From the NCBI RefSeq assembly GCF_015555905.1, contig NZ_JADNLK010000008.1, positions 1 to 64,000 of the forward strand: a DNA stretch of 64,000 nt. Reading direction: 5' to 3'. Of the stretch, positions 26,101-35,010 are shown piece after piece. A model generated the notes under the pieces. It saw only the letters and a program-made list of their open reading frames with translations, made no database searches and had not been told where the DNA came from. The stretch comes from Clostridium sp. D43t1_170807_H7 (GTDB lineage Bacteria; Bacillota; Clostridia; Clostridiales; Clostridiaceae). The stretch's first letter is position 1; each line of letters opens with the position of its first letter. The translations under genes and the position numbers were made by a program.

Positions 26101-26739
26101 ATCCTTGGAGGAGACGGTTGGGCTTATGATATCGGATACGGTGGATTAGACCATGTATTAGCATCAGGACAAGACGTAAATGTATTAGTATTTGATACAG
26201 AAATTTACTCTAACACTGGTGGGCAATCTTCTAAATCAACTCCTGCAGCAGCTATGGCAAAATTAGCAGCATCAGGTAAGAAGACTAAGAAGAAAGATTT
26301 AGGAAGAATGATGATGTCTTACGGAAATGTTTATGTTGCACAAGTAGCTATTGGTGCTGATAAGAACCAAGTAGTTAAAGCAATGCTTGAAGCAGAAGCA
26401 CATAACGGACCATCAATCATTATTGCTTACTCAACTTGTATCAGCCATGGATTAAAGAAGGGAATGGGATTCTCTATAAGAAACATGGAAGAAGCAGTTA
26501 AGGCTGGATACTGGCATTTATACAGATTCAATCCAGAGTTAAAAGAACAAGGAAAGAATCCATTAAGCTTAGATTCTAAAGAACCACAAGGAAGCTTTAG
26601 AGATTTCATAATGAATCAAGTAAGATATTCAGCAATTGCTAAGCAATTCCCAGAACAAGCGGAAGAATTATTCCAAATGACAGAAGAACATGCTAGACAA
26701 AAATATGCTGAATTAAAGAAATTAGCAGAACAAGAATAA
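23200..26739 (+). CDS. nifJ: Pyruvate:ferredoxin (flavodoxin) oxidoreductase, copy 2
   Basis: This 1179-residue single-chain PFOR is homologous over its full length to the copy at 6858-10373. The same landmarks are visible: FPITPSTTMAEVVDEW at the pyruvate domain, CIQCNQCAFVC near 690 and CTGCNNCVDIC near 750 for two 4Fe-4S clusters, and GDGWAYDIGYGG near 970 for thiamine diphosphate. The region between the TPP motifs (about 900-960) differs most from copy 1. It uses AAC, TAC and TTC codons much more often than neighbouring genes, as highly expressed clostridial genes do. This is probably the housekeeping PFOR. Ends at a strong terminator. Confidence 0.95.
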   Translation: MAKKMMTIDGNTAAAHVAYAFTDVAAIFPITPSTTMAEVVDEWSAQGKKNIFGQTVSVVEMQSEAGAAGTFHGSLQAGALTTTFTASQGLLLMLPNMYKVAGELLPGVFHVSARAIASQALSIFGDHQDVMAARMTGCVMLAAGSVQEVADLAPVSHLAAIKGRLPFVNFFDGFRTSHEIQKVEVLDYEDYAEMLDREALKEFRSRALTPNNPVTRGTAQNSDIYFQTREASNKFYNNIIPIVEEYMAKMEEKTGRSYGLFNYYGAEDAKEIIVAMGSVTETIEETIDELNARGEKYGLVKVHLFRPFSVEHLLKVIPQSVEKICVIDRTKEPGCNGEPLYLDVCSAFYGKENAPKIVGGRYGLASKDVTPSDIKAVFDNLKKEDSKNFFTVGIEDDVTFTSIPVEEELRIATPGTVRCKFWGLGSDGTVGANKQAIKIIGENTDKYVQAYFAYDSKKSGGVTMSHLRFGDTPIRSTYLIDEADYIACHVQAYVNQYDLLKGLKKGGNFVLNTIWNEEEIERKLPAKMKRYIAENEINFYTVNATKIASEIGLGRRINMIMQSAFFKLAEIIPQEEATEYLKASIKKAYGKKGDKVVNMNYEAVEAGMNSLVKINVPESWKTATEEAKVKTKEVTDFVKNIMNPMNALEGDKLPVSAFNGLEDGTFPAGTAAYEKRGVATDVPEWNMAKCIQCNQCAFVCPHACIRPVLVTDEELAKAPAGFETKKATGKTLAGLNYRIQVSTLDCTGCNNCVDICPAPGKALEMKPLGTQVETEVANWDFSVSKEVSNKEHLTPGKTVKDSQFKQPLIEFSGACAGCGETPYIKLVTQLFGDRMMIANATGCSSIWGGSAPSTPYTKNHEGKGPAWANSLFEDNAEFGYGMFLAADQMRKKIASNMESLISMDIAEEYKEVFKNWLENKDKGELSKVSSREVEAILAENNIENEEAKVLVEEIRERADFLVKRSQWILGGDGWAYDIGYGGLDHVLASGQDVNVLVFDTEIYSNTGGQSSKSTPAAAMAKLAASGKKTKKKDLGRMMMSYGNVYVAQVAIGADKNQVVKAMLEAEAHNGPSIIIAYSTCISHGLKKGMGFSIRNMEEAVKAGYWHLYRFNPELKEQGKNPLSLDSKEPQGSFRDFIMNQVRYSAIAKQFPEQAEELFQMTEEHARQKYAELKKLAEQE

Positions 26740-26749
26740 TATGATTTTT

Positions 26750-26783
26750 AAACACCTCAGAAGAAATTCTGAGGTGTTTTTTG
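26750..26783 (+). terminator. Terminator after PFOR copy 2
   Basis: AACACCTCAGA (26751-26761) pairs with TCTGAGGTGTT (26768-26778), then TTTT. Confidence 0.9.
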
Positions 26784-26876
26784 CATATAAAATCTATAAT
26801 TTTAAGTTATTTTAGAAAGTGATATAATAATATAAATAAAATTTTAATTAGTCTATAAATAGGGTTAGGAGATATA

Positions 26877-27722
26877 ATGATGGAAATAATAATTGCTATA
26901 GCTATGATTATGGGAGCTTTCTGTTATTATCAAAATAATAAAATTGTTATAACAAATCTAAAAGTAAAGAGTAGAATTAATAAAAGCCTAAGAATAGCAC
27001 AAATATCAGATTTACATAGTAAAGAGTTTGGAAGAAATAATAATACTTTATATAAAGTTATTATGGAACAGGAACCTGATATTATTGTAGCAACAGGAGA
27101 TTTAATAGATTCAAATATGAAAAGAATAAATGCAATAATTGAATTTTGTAGTAGGTTAAATAAGAGAGTTCCTGTATATTATATATTAGGTAATAACGAA
27201 ATGAGATGTTCTGGGGTAAACGAAATAGTAGAGAAATTAAAGCAAAAAAATATTAATGTATTAGAAAATGAAATAGCAACAATAAAAATTAAAGATAATA
27301 TAATTAATATTTTAGGTTTAGTAGAAAAAAGGGTAGATAAAGGTGAAATGTTTTATAGCAAGATAAATAGTAGATATGAGATTGAGAATGTTGATAGCTT
27401 ATTCAGAAAATTAGAAAATTTAATAGGAATTAAGATTGTTTTATCTCATTATCCAGAGAATTATGAGTATGTGGGTGGTTATTCTTACAGTAAATATAAT
27501 TTTGATATAATGTTTTCAGGTCATGCACATGGAGGACAATTTATATTACCAGGATTGGGAGGGGTATTTGCACCGGGGCAAGGGCTATTTCCTAAGTATT
27601 ATAAAGGTATATATGGAAAGAAAAATAAATTAGTGGTAAGTAGAGGATTAGGGAATAGTGGATTTCCTTTAAGATTATTTAATAGACCAGATTTAGTTAT
27701 TGTAGATATAGTAAATAACTAA
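26877..27722 (+). CDS. Membrane-anchored metallophosphoesterase (YkuE-like)
   Basis: This 281-residue protein has an N-terminal membrane helix (residues 2-17) and a calcineurin-type phosphoesterase domain. Metal-site motifs are in order: ISDLHSKEFG, ATGDLIDSN, GNNEMR (GNHE in most), LSHYPENY and SGHAHGGQF. The family is related to YkuE of Bacillus, a di-metal phosphoesterase at the cell envelope whose relatives include UDP-2,3-diacylglucosamine hydrolases. The natural substrate here is unknown. AGGAG precedes the ATG. It is convergent with pflB and shares the hairpin between them. Confidence 0.82.
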   Translation: MMEIIIAIAMIMGAFCYYQNNKIVITNLKVKSRINKSLRIAQISDLHSKEFGRNNNTLYKVIMEQEPDIIVATGDLIDSNMKRINAIIEFCSRLNKRVPVYYILGNNEMRCSGVNEIVEKLKQKNINVLENEIATIKIKDNIINILGLVEKRVDKGEMFYSKINSRYEIENVDSLFRKLENLIGIKIVLSHYPENYEYVGGYSYSKYNFDIMFSGHAHGGQFILPGLGGVFAPGQGLFPKYYKGIYGKKNKLVVSRGLGNSGFPLRLFNRPDLVIVDIVNN

Positions 27723-27804
27723 AATTTAAAATGAATGTAGGTATTTAAAATGATAGAGTTATTTTAAGATAATAGAATCAGAAGTAACTATTTGTTTATA
27801 AATA

Positions 27805-27832
27805 AGAGCTTATTGCAGTTGCAATAAGCTCT
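27805..27832. terminator. Bidirectional terminator between phosphoesterase and pflB
   Basis: A perfect 12-bp stem: AGAGCTTATTGC (27805-27816) with GCAATAAGCTCT (27821-27832). Both flanks have only modest T-runs. Confidence 0.65.
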
Positions 27833-27851
27833 ATTTAATATTATAAACTAA

Positions 27852-30083
27852 TTACATTGATTTGTGGAATGTTCTGTTTATAACGTCTAATTGTTGTTCT
27901 CTTGTTAATTTAATGAAGTTAACAGCATATCCAGAAACTCTGATAGTTAATTGTGGATATTCTTCTGGGTGTTCCATAGCATCTAATAAAGTTTCTCTAT
28001 TAAATACATTTACGTTTAAGTGTTGAGCACCTTGAGAGAAGTATCCATCCATCATAGTACCTAAGTTGTGGATTCTGTTTTCAGGTGTTTTTCCTAATGC
28101 ATCTGGAACGATTGAGAATGTATTAGAAACACCATCTTGTGAATGTTCGTAAGGAATCTTAGCAACAGAGTTTAATGATGCTAATGATCCGCTACAGTCT
28201 CTTCCGTGCATTGGGTTAGCTCCTGGTGCAAATGGTTCTCCAGCTTTTCTTCCACATGGAGTAGTACCAGTCTTCTTACCGTAAACAACGTTTGAAGTGA
28301 TTGTTAATACTGATTGAGTGTGGTAAGCATTTCTGTAAGTCTTGTTTTGTCTGATCTTATTCATCATGCTTTCAACTAACCAAGCAGCAATTTCGTCAAC
28401 TCTGTCATCGTCGTTTCCGTATTTAGGGAAGTCACCTTCAACTTCGAAGTCTACAGCTATTCCTTCTTCATTTCTTATAGGCTTAACTTTAGCAAATTTG
28501 ATTGCAGAAATAGAGTCAGCACAAACTGATAAACCAGCTATACCACAAGCCATAGTTCTGAATACATCTCTATCATGTAAAGCCATTTGTAATTTTTCAT
28601 ATGAGTATTTATCGTGCATGTAGTGGATAACATTTAAAGTATTAACATAAAGGTTAGCTAACCAGTCTGTCATAATGTCAAATCTTTCCATTACTTCATT
28701 GTAATCTAAGTATTCACCAGTTAATGGAGCAGTCTTAGGTCCAACTTGAACACCAGATTTTTCATCTCTACCACCATTTATAGCGTAAAGTAAAGTCTTA
28801 GCTAAGTTAACTCTAGCACCGAAGAATTGCATTTGCTTACCAACTCTCATTGCAGATACACAACAAGCGATAGCATAGTCATCTCCCCAGTATGGAGCCA
28901 TTAAATCATCATTTTCATATTGAACTGATGATGTATCAATAGAAACCTTAGAACAGAAATCTTTGAATCCTTGAGGTAATCTAGTTGACCATAAAACAGT
29001 TAAGTTTGGTTCTGGTGATGGCCCTAAAGTATATAATGTGTTAAGTACTCTGAATGAGTTCTTAGTAACTAAAGTTCTACCATCTAATCCCATACCAGCG
29101 ATTGATTCAGTAACCCAAGTTGGATCTCCTGAGAATAAATCGTTGTATTCTGGAGTTCTTAAGAATTTAACTAATCTTAACTTCATTACGAAGTGATCCA
29201 TTAATTCTTGAGCTTCTTCTTCAGTGATAACACCGTTTCTTAAATCTCTTTCAATGTAGATATCTAAGAAAGTAGAAGTTCTTCCTAGAGACATTGCAGC
29301 ACCATTTTGGTCTTTGATAGCTCCTAAGAATCCGAAGTATAACCATTGTATAGCTTCTCTAGCGTTAGTAGCTGGCCCTGATATATCAAATCCATAGCTA
29401 GCAGCTAATCCTTTTAATTCTTTTAATGCAAGAATTTGATCAGAGATTTCTTCTCTTAATCTGATTACATCTTCGTCAATTGTCTTAACTTCTAAGCTTA
29501 ATTTTTGTTGTTCTTTATCTTGTATTAATCTATCAACACCATATAAAGCAACTCTTCTGTAGTCACCTATGATTCTTCCTCTACCATAAGCATCTGGAAG
29601 ACCAGTGATAACACCAGATTTTCTAGCTAATCTCATTTCAGTAGTATAAGCATCGAAAACACCTTGGTTATGAGTTTTTCTATATTTGCTGAATATTTCT
29701 GAAATTCTTGGGCTTACTTCATATCCATAAGCTTTAGCAGCACTTTCAGCCATTCTAATACCACCGTATGGCATTACAGCTCTTTTTAATGGAGCATCAG
29801 TTTGTACACCAACGATTTTTTCAAAAGCTTGGTCAATATAACCAGGGTTATATTCATTGATTCCAGATATAGTTTCTGTATCTACATCTAAAACTCCACC
29901 ATTTTCTCTTTCTTTTTTGAATAATTCACTAACTTCAGCCCAAAGTTTGTTTGTAGCTTCAGTAGCTCCAGCTAAGAAACTATCATCACCTTCGTATGGA
30001 GTATAGTTAGTTTGAATAAAGTTTCTTACGTCAATACTTTTTGTCCATGAACCTGTTTTGAAATTGTTCCATTCTTCTCTCAT
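27852..30083 (-). CDS. pflB: Pyruvate formate-lyase (formate acetyltransferase)
   Basis: This 743-residue glycyl-radical enzyme converts pyruvate and CoA to acetyl-CoA and formate, mainly supplying one-carbon units in clostridia. The adjacent catalytic cysteines lie in IACCVSAM near residue 405. The radical glycine is Gly718 in RVSGYAVNF close to the C terminus. Length and motifs match classic PFL rather than glycerol dehydratase. Codon use is like highly expressed genes. The radical-SAM activase gene pflA, often next to pflB, is not adjacent here: the downstream neighbour is a convergent phosphoesterase and the upstream gene is a spore protein. GAGGCG precedes the ATG. Confidence 0.96.
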   Translation of the reverse strand: MREEWNNFKTGSWTKSIDVRNFIQTNYTPYEGDDSFLAGATEATNKLWAEVSELFKKERENGGVLDVDTETISGINEYNPGYIDQAFEKIVGVQTDAPLKRAVMPYGGIRMAESAAKAYGYEVSPRISEIFSKYRKTHNQGVFDAYTTEMRLARKSGVITGLPDAYGRGRIIGDYRRVALYGVDRLIQDKEQQKLSLEVKTIDEDVIRLREEISDQILALKELKGLAASYGFDISGPATNAREAIQWLYFGFLGAIKDQNGAAMSLGRTSTFLDIYIERDLRNGVITEEEAQELMDHFVMKLRLVKFLRTPEYNDLFSGDPTWVTESIAGMGLDGRTLVTKNSFRVLNTLYTLGPSPEPNLTVLWSTRLPQGFKDFCSKVSIDTSSVQYENDDLMAPYWGDDYAIACCVSAMRVGKQMQFFGARVNLAKTLLYAINGGRDEKSGVQVGPKTAPLTGEYLDYNEVMERFDIMTDWLANLYVNTLNVIHYMHDKYSYEKLQMALHDRDVFRTMACGIAGLSVCADSISAIKFAKVKPIRNEEGIAVDFEVEGDFPKYGNDDDRVDEIAAWLVESMMNKIRQNKTYRNAYHTQSVLTITSNVVYGKKTGTTPCGRKAGEPFAPGANPMHGRDCSGSLASLNSVAKIPYEHSQDGVSNTFSIVPDALGKTPENRIHNLGTMMDGYFSQGAQHLNVNVFNRETLLDAMEHPEEYPQLTIRVSGYAVNFIKLTREQQLDVINRTFHKSM

Positions 30084-30132
30084 ATATAGCGCCTCTTTTC
30101 TTAAAATTATTACATCAGTAATGTCATTTAAA

Positions 30133-30219
30133 GTTAAATAATAATTAGAACTAAATAATAATTACTATTATTTAACAATGGCATATTTAAACTATATCAC
30201 TAAATTTTAAAATTTTCAA
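30133..30219 (-). promoter_or_regulatory. pflB promoter and 5'-leader inverted repeat
   Basis: On the minus strand TTGAAA (30219-30214), 17 bp, TATAGT (30196-30191) is a plausible sigma-A promoter. Just downstream, in the leader, GTTAAATAATA (30133-30143) and TATTATTTAAC (30166-30176) form an 11-bp inverted repeat with a 22-bp spacer. It resembles neither a full Rex nor Fur box. The rest of the 30084-30440 gap is featureless AT-rich DNA. Confidence 0.4.
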
Positions 30220-30440
30220 GCATAAAATAGAAAAATTTTAGTTACTAGTATTTATAGTGATTTAATTACTTAAATATAATAACATAGTATTACTTTATAA
30301 TCAAAGGGGATGGATAGAAAATAGGGTATGATATTGTAGAAAAAAATATTATTTTTGCTAAAATGTAAAAAATAATGAGAATGAGAGATGGATAGTTAAA
30401 AAAATAACAATTATATAAGTTAAATTTATAAATTTTATAA

Positions 30441-30501
30441 AAGTAACAAAATAAAAAGAAACTTTAATATTTTTATAAAGTTTCTTTTTATTTTGTTACT
30501 T
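30441..30501 (-). terminator. Terminator of the SASP gene (26-bp perfect hairpin)
   Basis: The arms 30441-30466 and 30476-30501 are perfectly complementary over 26 bp with a 9-nt loop. That is unusually long for a terminator. On the minus strand the stem ends in a mixed AT tail. Confidence 0.7.
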
Positions 30502-30525
30502 AATTTAAGTTAATTTTATTTTATT

Positions 30526-30708
30526 TTATTTTATACCTTGTTCATATTGTTCTACCATTCTTTTAACCATTTCGCCACCAACGCTACCACATTGCTTTGA
30601 AGTAAGATTTCCATTGTAATCTGTAAAAGGAACTCCCATTTCATTTGCTACTTCAGTTTTAAATTTTGATAAACCATTTTTTGCTTCAGGTACTAATTTT
30701 TGTGCCAT
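30526..30708 (-). CDS. Alpha/beta-type small acid-soluble spore protein
   Basis: This 60-residue SASP coats and protects DNA in the dormant spore. The germination-protease cleavage region is visible as FKTEVANEMGVPF, and the second conserved block as GSVGGEMVKRMVEQYE. Length and composition are typical of the family. A Cys replaces the usual residue in the TSKQCGSVGG segment. AGGAGGG precedes the ATG. Such genes are read by sigma-G in the forespore, but I could not find a convincing sigma-G promoter upstream. It is direct evidence that the organism forms endospores. Confidence 0.93.
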   Translation of the reverse strand: MAQKLVPEAKNGLSKFKTEVANEMGVPFTDYNGNLTSKQCGSVGGEMVKRMVEQYEQGIK

Positions 30709-31013
30709 TTAAAGTCCCTCCTAAATTTTGAAAAATTATTTTATAAAGTAATTATTTACTTTACATTATTATATTGTGCAAAAAAAGTTTTTAATAACCT
30801 ATAAAAAAGTAGGGAAACAAGCCAAAAAGGTTATTTAAATAAAAAGAATACCTTTACTATTTATGTATTGGGAAGTAAGGATTAATAAAGTAATTTGTTA
30901 AATAAATGGTATTTTACATAAGAAATTTTTTGTGATTACAGAAGAGTATTCGTTTATATTGTTACTATTATTTCTCCAAAAGAATATTAAATTAGAAAAA
31001 ATATAAAAATGTG

Positions 31014-31069
31014 TAGACAAAGGAATATATTAATGATAATATAAGCAAAGGAAAATGATAATTAATATC
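31014..31069 (+). promoter_or_regulatory. Promoter and Fur box of the siderophore importer
   Basis: TAGACA (31014-31019), 16 bp, TAATAT (31036-31041) is a plausible promoter. TGATAAT-T-AATATCA (31055-31069) matches the 7-1-7 Fur consensus with one mismatch and lies just after the predicted start. The remaining 30709-31013 gap shows nothing recognisable. Confidence 0.6.
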
Positions 31070-31128
31070 AATAAAAGTATTTTTTGTTAGATTTAATTTT
31101 AAAGATAATAAATTATGGGGGATAACAG

Positions 31129-32082
31129 ATGAAAAAGAGATATTTATTTATTATATTGATAATATTATCAATTGCATCGGTATTTATTGGTGTATCAAGT
31201 ATAAGTATAAATGATATATTAACATTCAATATAGATAAAATACATATATTACTTGTAAGTAGAGTTCCGAGATTGGTAGCCATATTAGTTGCAGGGATGG
31301 GTTTAAGTATAAGTGGGCTTATAATGCAACAAATCAGTAAAAATAAATTTGTTTCACCAACCACAGCTGCTACGGCAGATTTTGCGAAGTTAGGAATATT
31401 ATTTTGTATGATGATAATACCTAATGCTAAAACCATGGAAAAGATGATTGTATCATTTGTTTTTGCTGGGTTAGGAACAGTTTTATTTATGAAAATGATA
31501 AAAGCTATAAAAATAAAAAATATAGTTTTTGTACCTTTAATAGGAATGATGCTAGGTAAGATAATTGGATCAATTACTACTTTTTTTGCTTATAAATATG
31601 ATTTAGTTCAAAATATTTCATCTTGGATGGAAGGGGATATGTCATTAATAATGAAGGGAAGTTATGAATTACTTTATTTAAGCATTCCAATGGTAATAAT
31701 AGCATTTTTATATGCTAATAAATTTACTATAGTAGGGATGGGAGAAGACTTTGCCATTAATTTAGGTCTTAATTATAATTTCGTAGTAAATGTAGGACTA
31801 GCAATAGTTTCATTAATATGTGCAGTAACAATTATAACTGTTGGTAATATACCTTTCTTAGGACTTATTATTCCTAATATAGTAAGTTTATATAGTGGAG
31901 ATAACTTAAAGAAAACATTATACCACACAGCTTTATTGGGACCTATATTCTTACTTGCTTGCGATATTTTAGGAAGAATAATAATATTCCCATTTGAAAT
32001 GTCAATAAGCTTAACTGTTGGAGTAATTGGAAGTATAATTTTCCTTTATATGATAATAAGGGGGACAAGAAATGAAGACTAA
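31129..32082 (+). CDS. yclN: Iron-siderophore ABC transporter permease (YclN/CeuB-like)
   Basis: This 317-residue FecCD-family permease has about nine or ten membrane helices. SRVPRLVAILVAGMGLSISG is near the N terminus, and the ATPase-contacting region GNIPFLGLIIPNIVSLYSGD is near 240-260. It is the first of two permeases for an Fe-siderophore importer. Size and pairing match YclN of the petrobactin system of Bacillus (CeuB of Campylobacter). GGGGGA precedes the ATG. It overlaps the next gene by 11 nt, so translation is probably coupled. A Fur box lies upstream. Confidence 0.88.
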   Translation: MKKRYLFIILIILSIASVFIGVSSISINDILTFNIDKIHILLVSRVPRLVAILVAGMGLSISGLIMQQISKNKFVSPTTAATADFAKLGILFCMMIIPNAKTMEKMIVSFVFAGLGTVLFMKMIKAIKIKNIVFVPLIGMMLGKIIGSITTFFAYKYDLVQNISSWMEGDMSLIMKGSYELLYLSIPMVIIAFLYANKFTIVGMGEDFAINLGLNYNFVVNVGLAIVSLICAVTIITVGNIPFLGLIIPNIVSLYSGDNLKKTLYHTALLGPIFLLACDILGRIIIFPFEMSISLTVGVIGSIIFLYMIIRGTRNED

Positions 32083-33028
32083 AGATAAAAAAAGTATATT
32101 TATTTTATCAATATTAGCTTTAGTATTAATATGTTCATTTTTATTTATTGGAGTAAATAGTATTAACTTTAAGTATGCTTTATATAGAAGAATTCCTAAA
32201 ATATATGCAATGGTATTAACAGGCGGAGCAATAGGGTTCTCATCGTTAATATTTCAAACTGTAACAAATAATAGAATATTAACACCTAGTATTTTAGGAA
32301 TAGATTCATTATATGTATTGTTACAAACATCTGTAGTATTTTTATTAGGTTCATCTTCAGTAATAATGAGTGATGGAAATATAAATTTTATAATTACAAT
32401 AGCATCAATGCTTTTATTTTCAAGTTTGATGTATAAGTTTATATTTAAAAAAGGAAGTAAAAATATATTTACATTACTATTAGTAGGTGTAGTATGTGGG
32501 ACTTTGTTTGAAAGTTTAACTACATTTATGCAGGTTTTAATTGATCCAGTAGAATTCCAAATGGTGCAGGATAAAATGCAAGCTAGCTTTAACAATATAA
32601 ATACAGATTTATTATTTATATCAAGTATAGTAATAATTATTTGTATAGGGTATGTTTATGATTATTTAAAAATATTAGATGTTATGGCATTAGGAAGAGA
32701 TGAAGCGATAAACCTAGGTGTAGATTATGACAAAATAGTGAAAAAAATGTTAATAGTAGTAGTTTTATTAACATCAGTAGCTACAGCTTTAGTTGGTCCT
32801 ATAACATTTTTAGGATTACTTGTAGTAAATATTGCAAGACAACTTATATCAAGTTATAAACATAGCGTTTTAGGTGTTGCAACTATATTAATTAGTGTAG
32901 TTGCCTTAATAGGCGGACAGTTATTAGTTGAGCAGTTAATGAATTTTGGTGTTTCGGTAAGTGTAATAATTAATTTTGTTGGAGGAATTTATTTCATTTA
33001 CTTAGTAATGAAGGAGAGAAATAGATGA
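32072..33028 (+). CDS. yclO: Iron-siderophore ABC transporter permease (YclO/CeuC-like)
   Basis: The second FecCD-type permease subunit has 318 residues and forms the heterodimeric channel with the preceding product. RRIPKIYAMVLTGGAIGFSS and GPITFLGLLVVNIARQL correspond to the N-terminal substrate path and the ATPase coupling helix. GGGGGACAAG precedes its ATG within the end of the previous gene. It overlaps the ATPase gene by 4 nt (ATGA). Confidence 0.88.
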   Translation: MKTKDKKSIFILSILALVLICSFLFIGVNSINFKYALYRRIPKIYAMVLTGGAIGFSSLIFQTVTNNRILTPSILGIDSLYVLLQTSVVFLLGSSSVIMSDGNINFIITIASMLLFSSLMYKFIFKKGSKNIFTLLLVGVVCGTLFESLTTFMQVLIDPVEFQMVQDKMQASFNNINTDLLFISSIVIIICIGYVYDYLKILDVMALGRDEAINLGVDYDKIVKKMLIVVVLLTSVATALVGPITFLGLLVVNIARQLISSYKHSVLGVATILISVVALIGGQLLVEQLMNFGVSVSVIINFVGGIYFIYLVMKERNR

Positions 33029-33780
33029 TAGAAGTAAAGAATATAACTAAAACTTATGGTAATAAAAAAGTAGTAGACAATGTATCTTTAAGTATTCAAG
33101 AAGGAAAAATAACTTCTTTCATAGGACCAAATGGAGCAGGTAAAAGTACTCTTCTTTCAATAATGAGTAGACTTTTAAAGAGAGATTCTGGAGAAGTTTT
33201 AGTGGATGGTAAAGATATATTAAAATGGGACAATAAAGAGTTAGCTAAAAAAATAGCGATTTTGAGACAATCAAACAATATTAATATTAGGTTAACAATT
33301 AGAGAGTTAGTTAGCTTTGGAAGATTTCCGCATTCACAGGGAAATTTGAAAGAAGAGGATTATAAATATATAGATGAAGCAATTAATTATATGCAACTTA
33401 AGGAGTTTGAAGATAGATATTTAGATGAATTAAGTGGAGGTCAAAGACAAAGAGCATATATTGCAATGGTAATAGCTCAAAATAGTGATTATATATTTTT
33501 AGATGAGCCTTTAAATAATCTAGATATGAAGCATTCAGTTGAAATTATGAAAACATTAAGAAAGCTTTGTGATGAATTAAATAAGACAGTTGTAATAGTA
33601 ATACATGATATTAATTTTGCATCTTGTTATTCAGATTATATAGTAGCTCTAAAGGATGGAAAGATTGTAAAGGATGGAGTTACTGAGGAAACTATACAAA
33701 AAGAAGAATTGGAAAATATTTACGAAATAGATTTCCATATTGAAAATATCAACAATAGAAATATATGTGTATATTTCTAA
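33025..33780 (+). CDS. yclP: Iron-siderophore ABC transporter ATPase (YclP/CeuD-like)
   Basis: This 251-residue FecE-type ABC ATPase powers the importer. Walker A is GPNGAGKST (about residues 36-44), the signature LSGGQRQRAYIAM, Walker B YIFLDEPLNNLD and the switch His in VIVIHDINFA. It begins inside the stop of the second permease gene and ends before a small hairpin (33797-33817, GGCAAATTT/AAATTTGCC). That hairpin may attenuate reading into the binding-protein gene. Confidence 0.92.
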   Translation: MIEVKNITKTYGNKKVVDNVSLSIQEGKITSFIGPNGAGKSTLLSIMSRLLKRDSGEVLVDGKDILKWDNKELAKKIAILRQSNNINIRLTIRELVSFGRFPHSQGNLKEEDYKYIDEAINYMQLKEFEDRYLDELSGGQRQRAYIAMVIAQNSDYIFLDEPLNNLDMKHSVEIMKTLRKLCDELNKTVVIVIHDINFASCYSDYIVALKDGKIVKDGVTEETIQKEELENIYEIDFHIENINNRNICVYF

Positions 33781-33830
33781 TAAATAAGTTATTAGTGGCA
33801 AATTTAAAAAATTTGCCTATTAAATAAAAT

Positions 33831-33855
33831 AATATTGATAATGAATATCAATATT
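33831..33855 (+). promoter_or_regulatory. Second Fur box, before the binding-protein gene
   Basis: TGATAAT-G-AATATCA (33836-33850) is almost identical to the upstream Fur box. It sits within a 10-bp perfect inverted repeat (33831-33840 with 33846-33855). It suggests separate iron-regulated transcription of the binding protein. Confidence 0.6.
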
Positions 33856-33897
33856 ATACGATTAAAAATTAAATTTTATATAAAGAGGTGGATAATA

Positions 33898-34839
33898 ATG
33901 AAGAAAAAAACAATTATATCAATAGTAGTTTTATTGGTAGTAGTTTTTGGGGTATTTGTAATTACAAAATTTGCAGGAGCAGAAGGAAATAGTGGAGAAG
34001 AAACACTAGTAGTAAGCCATGAACTTGGTGAAACAACTGTTAATAAGAATCCTAAAAGAGTAGTAGTATTTGATTATGGAATTTTAGACTCATTAGATAA
34101 GTTAGAGGTTGAAGGAATAGTTGGTTTAGTTCAAGATGGGCTTCCAGAACACTTAAGCAAGTTTGAAAGTGAAGATTATTCAAGTGTTGGATCTTTAAAG
34201 GAACCTAATATGGAAAAGATATTTGAATTAACTCCAGATTTAATAATAATTTCAGGAAGACAAGCTGATTATTATGAAGAGTTAAGTAAAATTGCACCAA
34301 CAATACATTTAGGTGTAAATAATGAAAATTATTTAGAGTCGTTTTCAGAAAATATGAATAAATTAGGTGAAATATTTGGTAAAGAAAAAGCTGTTGAAAA
34401 AGAACTTACAGCTATAACAGAAGCAATAGAAGAATTAAATGCAAAGGTTACAGAAAAGAACGTTAATGGACTTATAACATTAGCTAATGATGGTTCATTC
34501 AGTGTATATGGTGCAGAATCAAGATTTGGAATAATTCATAATAGTTTTGGAGTAACTCCTGTTGATGAAACTATAGAAGCGTCAACTCATGGGCAAAAAG
34601 CTTCATTTGAATATATTGTAGAAAAAAATCCACAATACTTATTTGTAGTAGATAGAGCTGCTATAGTAGGAGGAACAACTTCAGCTAAGGAATTATTTGA
34701 AAATGAATTAATGAAAAAAACAGATGTATATAAAAATGATAATATAGTATACCTAAATCCAAATATTTGGTACACAGCAACAGGTGGATTTACTTCAACA
34801 ATGATAATGGTAGAAGAAATAGATAATGCAATAAAATAA
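33898..34839 (+). CDS. yclQ: Iron-siderophore substrate-binding protein (YclQ/CeuE-like)
   Basis: This 313-residue class III binding protein belongs with the importer. Segments KNPKRVVVFDYGILDSLDKL, PDLIIISGRQADYYEELSKI and VGGTTSAKELF resemble YclQ, the petrobactin-binding protein. The N terminus is one hydrophobic helix (KKKTIISIVVLLVVVFGVFV), but there is no lipobox cysteine, which is unusual for a Gram-positive binding protein. It may stay anchored by the uncleaved helix or be cut at AGA-EG. The ATG at 33898 follows GAGGTGG. Earlier in-frame starts lack a ribosome site. Confidence 0.85.
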   Translation: MKKKTIISIVVLLVVVFGVFVITKFAGAEGNSGEETLVVSHELGETTVNKNPKRVVVFDYGILDSLDKLEVEGIVGLVQDGLPEHLSKFESEDYSSVGSLKEPNMEKIFELTPDLIIISGRQADYYEELSKIAPTIHLGVNNENYLESFSENMNKLGEIFGKEKAVEKELTAITEAIEELNAKVTEKNVNGLITLANDGSFSVYGAESRFGIIHNSFGVTPVDETIEASTHGQKASFEYIVEKNPQYLFVVDRAAIVGGTTSAKELFENELMKKTDVYKNDNIVYLNPNIWYTATGGFTSTMIMVEEIDNAIK

Positions 34840-34852
34840 AAATAAAAAATTG

Positions 34853-34902
34853 AAATAAAAATAAGCTAGTTACTTTTTAGTATCTAGCTTATTTTTATTT
34901 AA
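34853..34902 (+). terminator. Terminator after the siderophore importer
   Basis: AAATAAAAATAAGCTAG (34853-34869) pairs with CTAGCTTATTTTTATTT (34884-34900), a 17-bp stem ending in a T-rich tract. Confidence 0.8.
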
Positions 34903-35010
34903 AGTTATAATAAAATATTAATTGTTATGAAATATAAAAAAATAGATAATAAAATAAGAATAAAAGTTATATTTTACTAAAAGAAGGTAATAAAATATGA
35001 TAAATATTAA

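Noticed and set aside
30133-30176. Rex operator before pflB
   Set aside because: TTGTTAA is present on one side only; the second half does not match TTAACAA at the required spacing.
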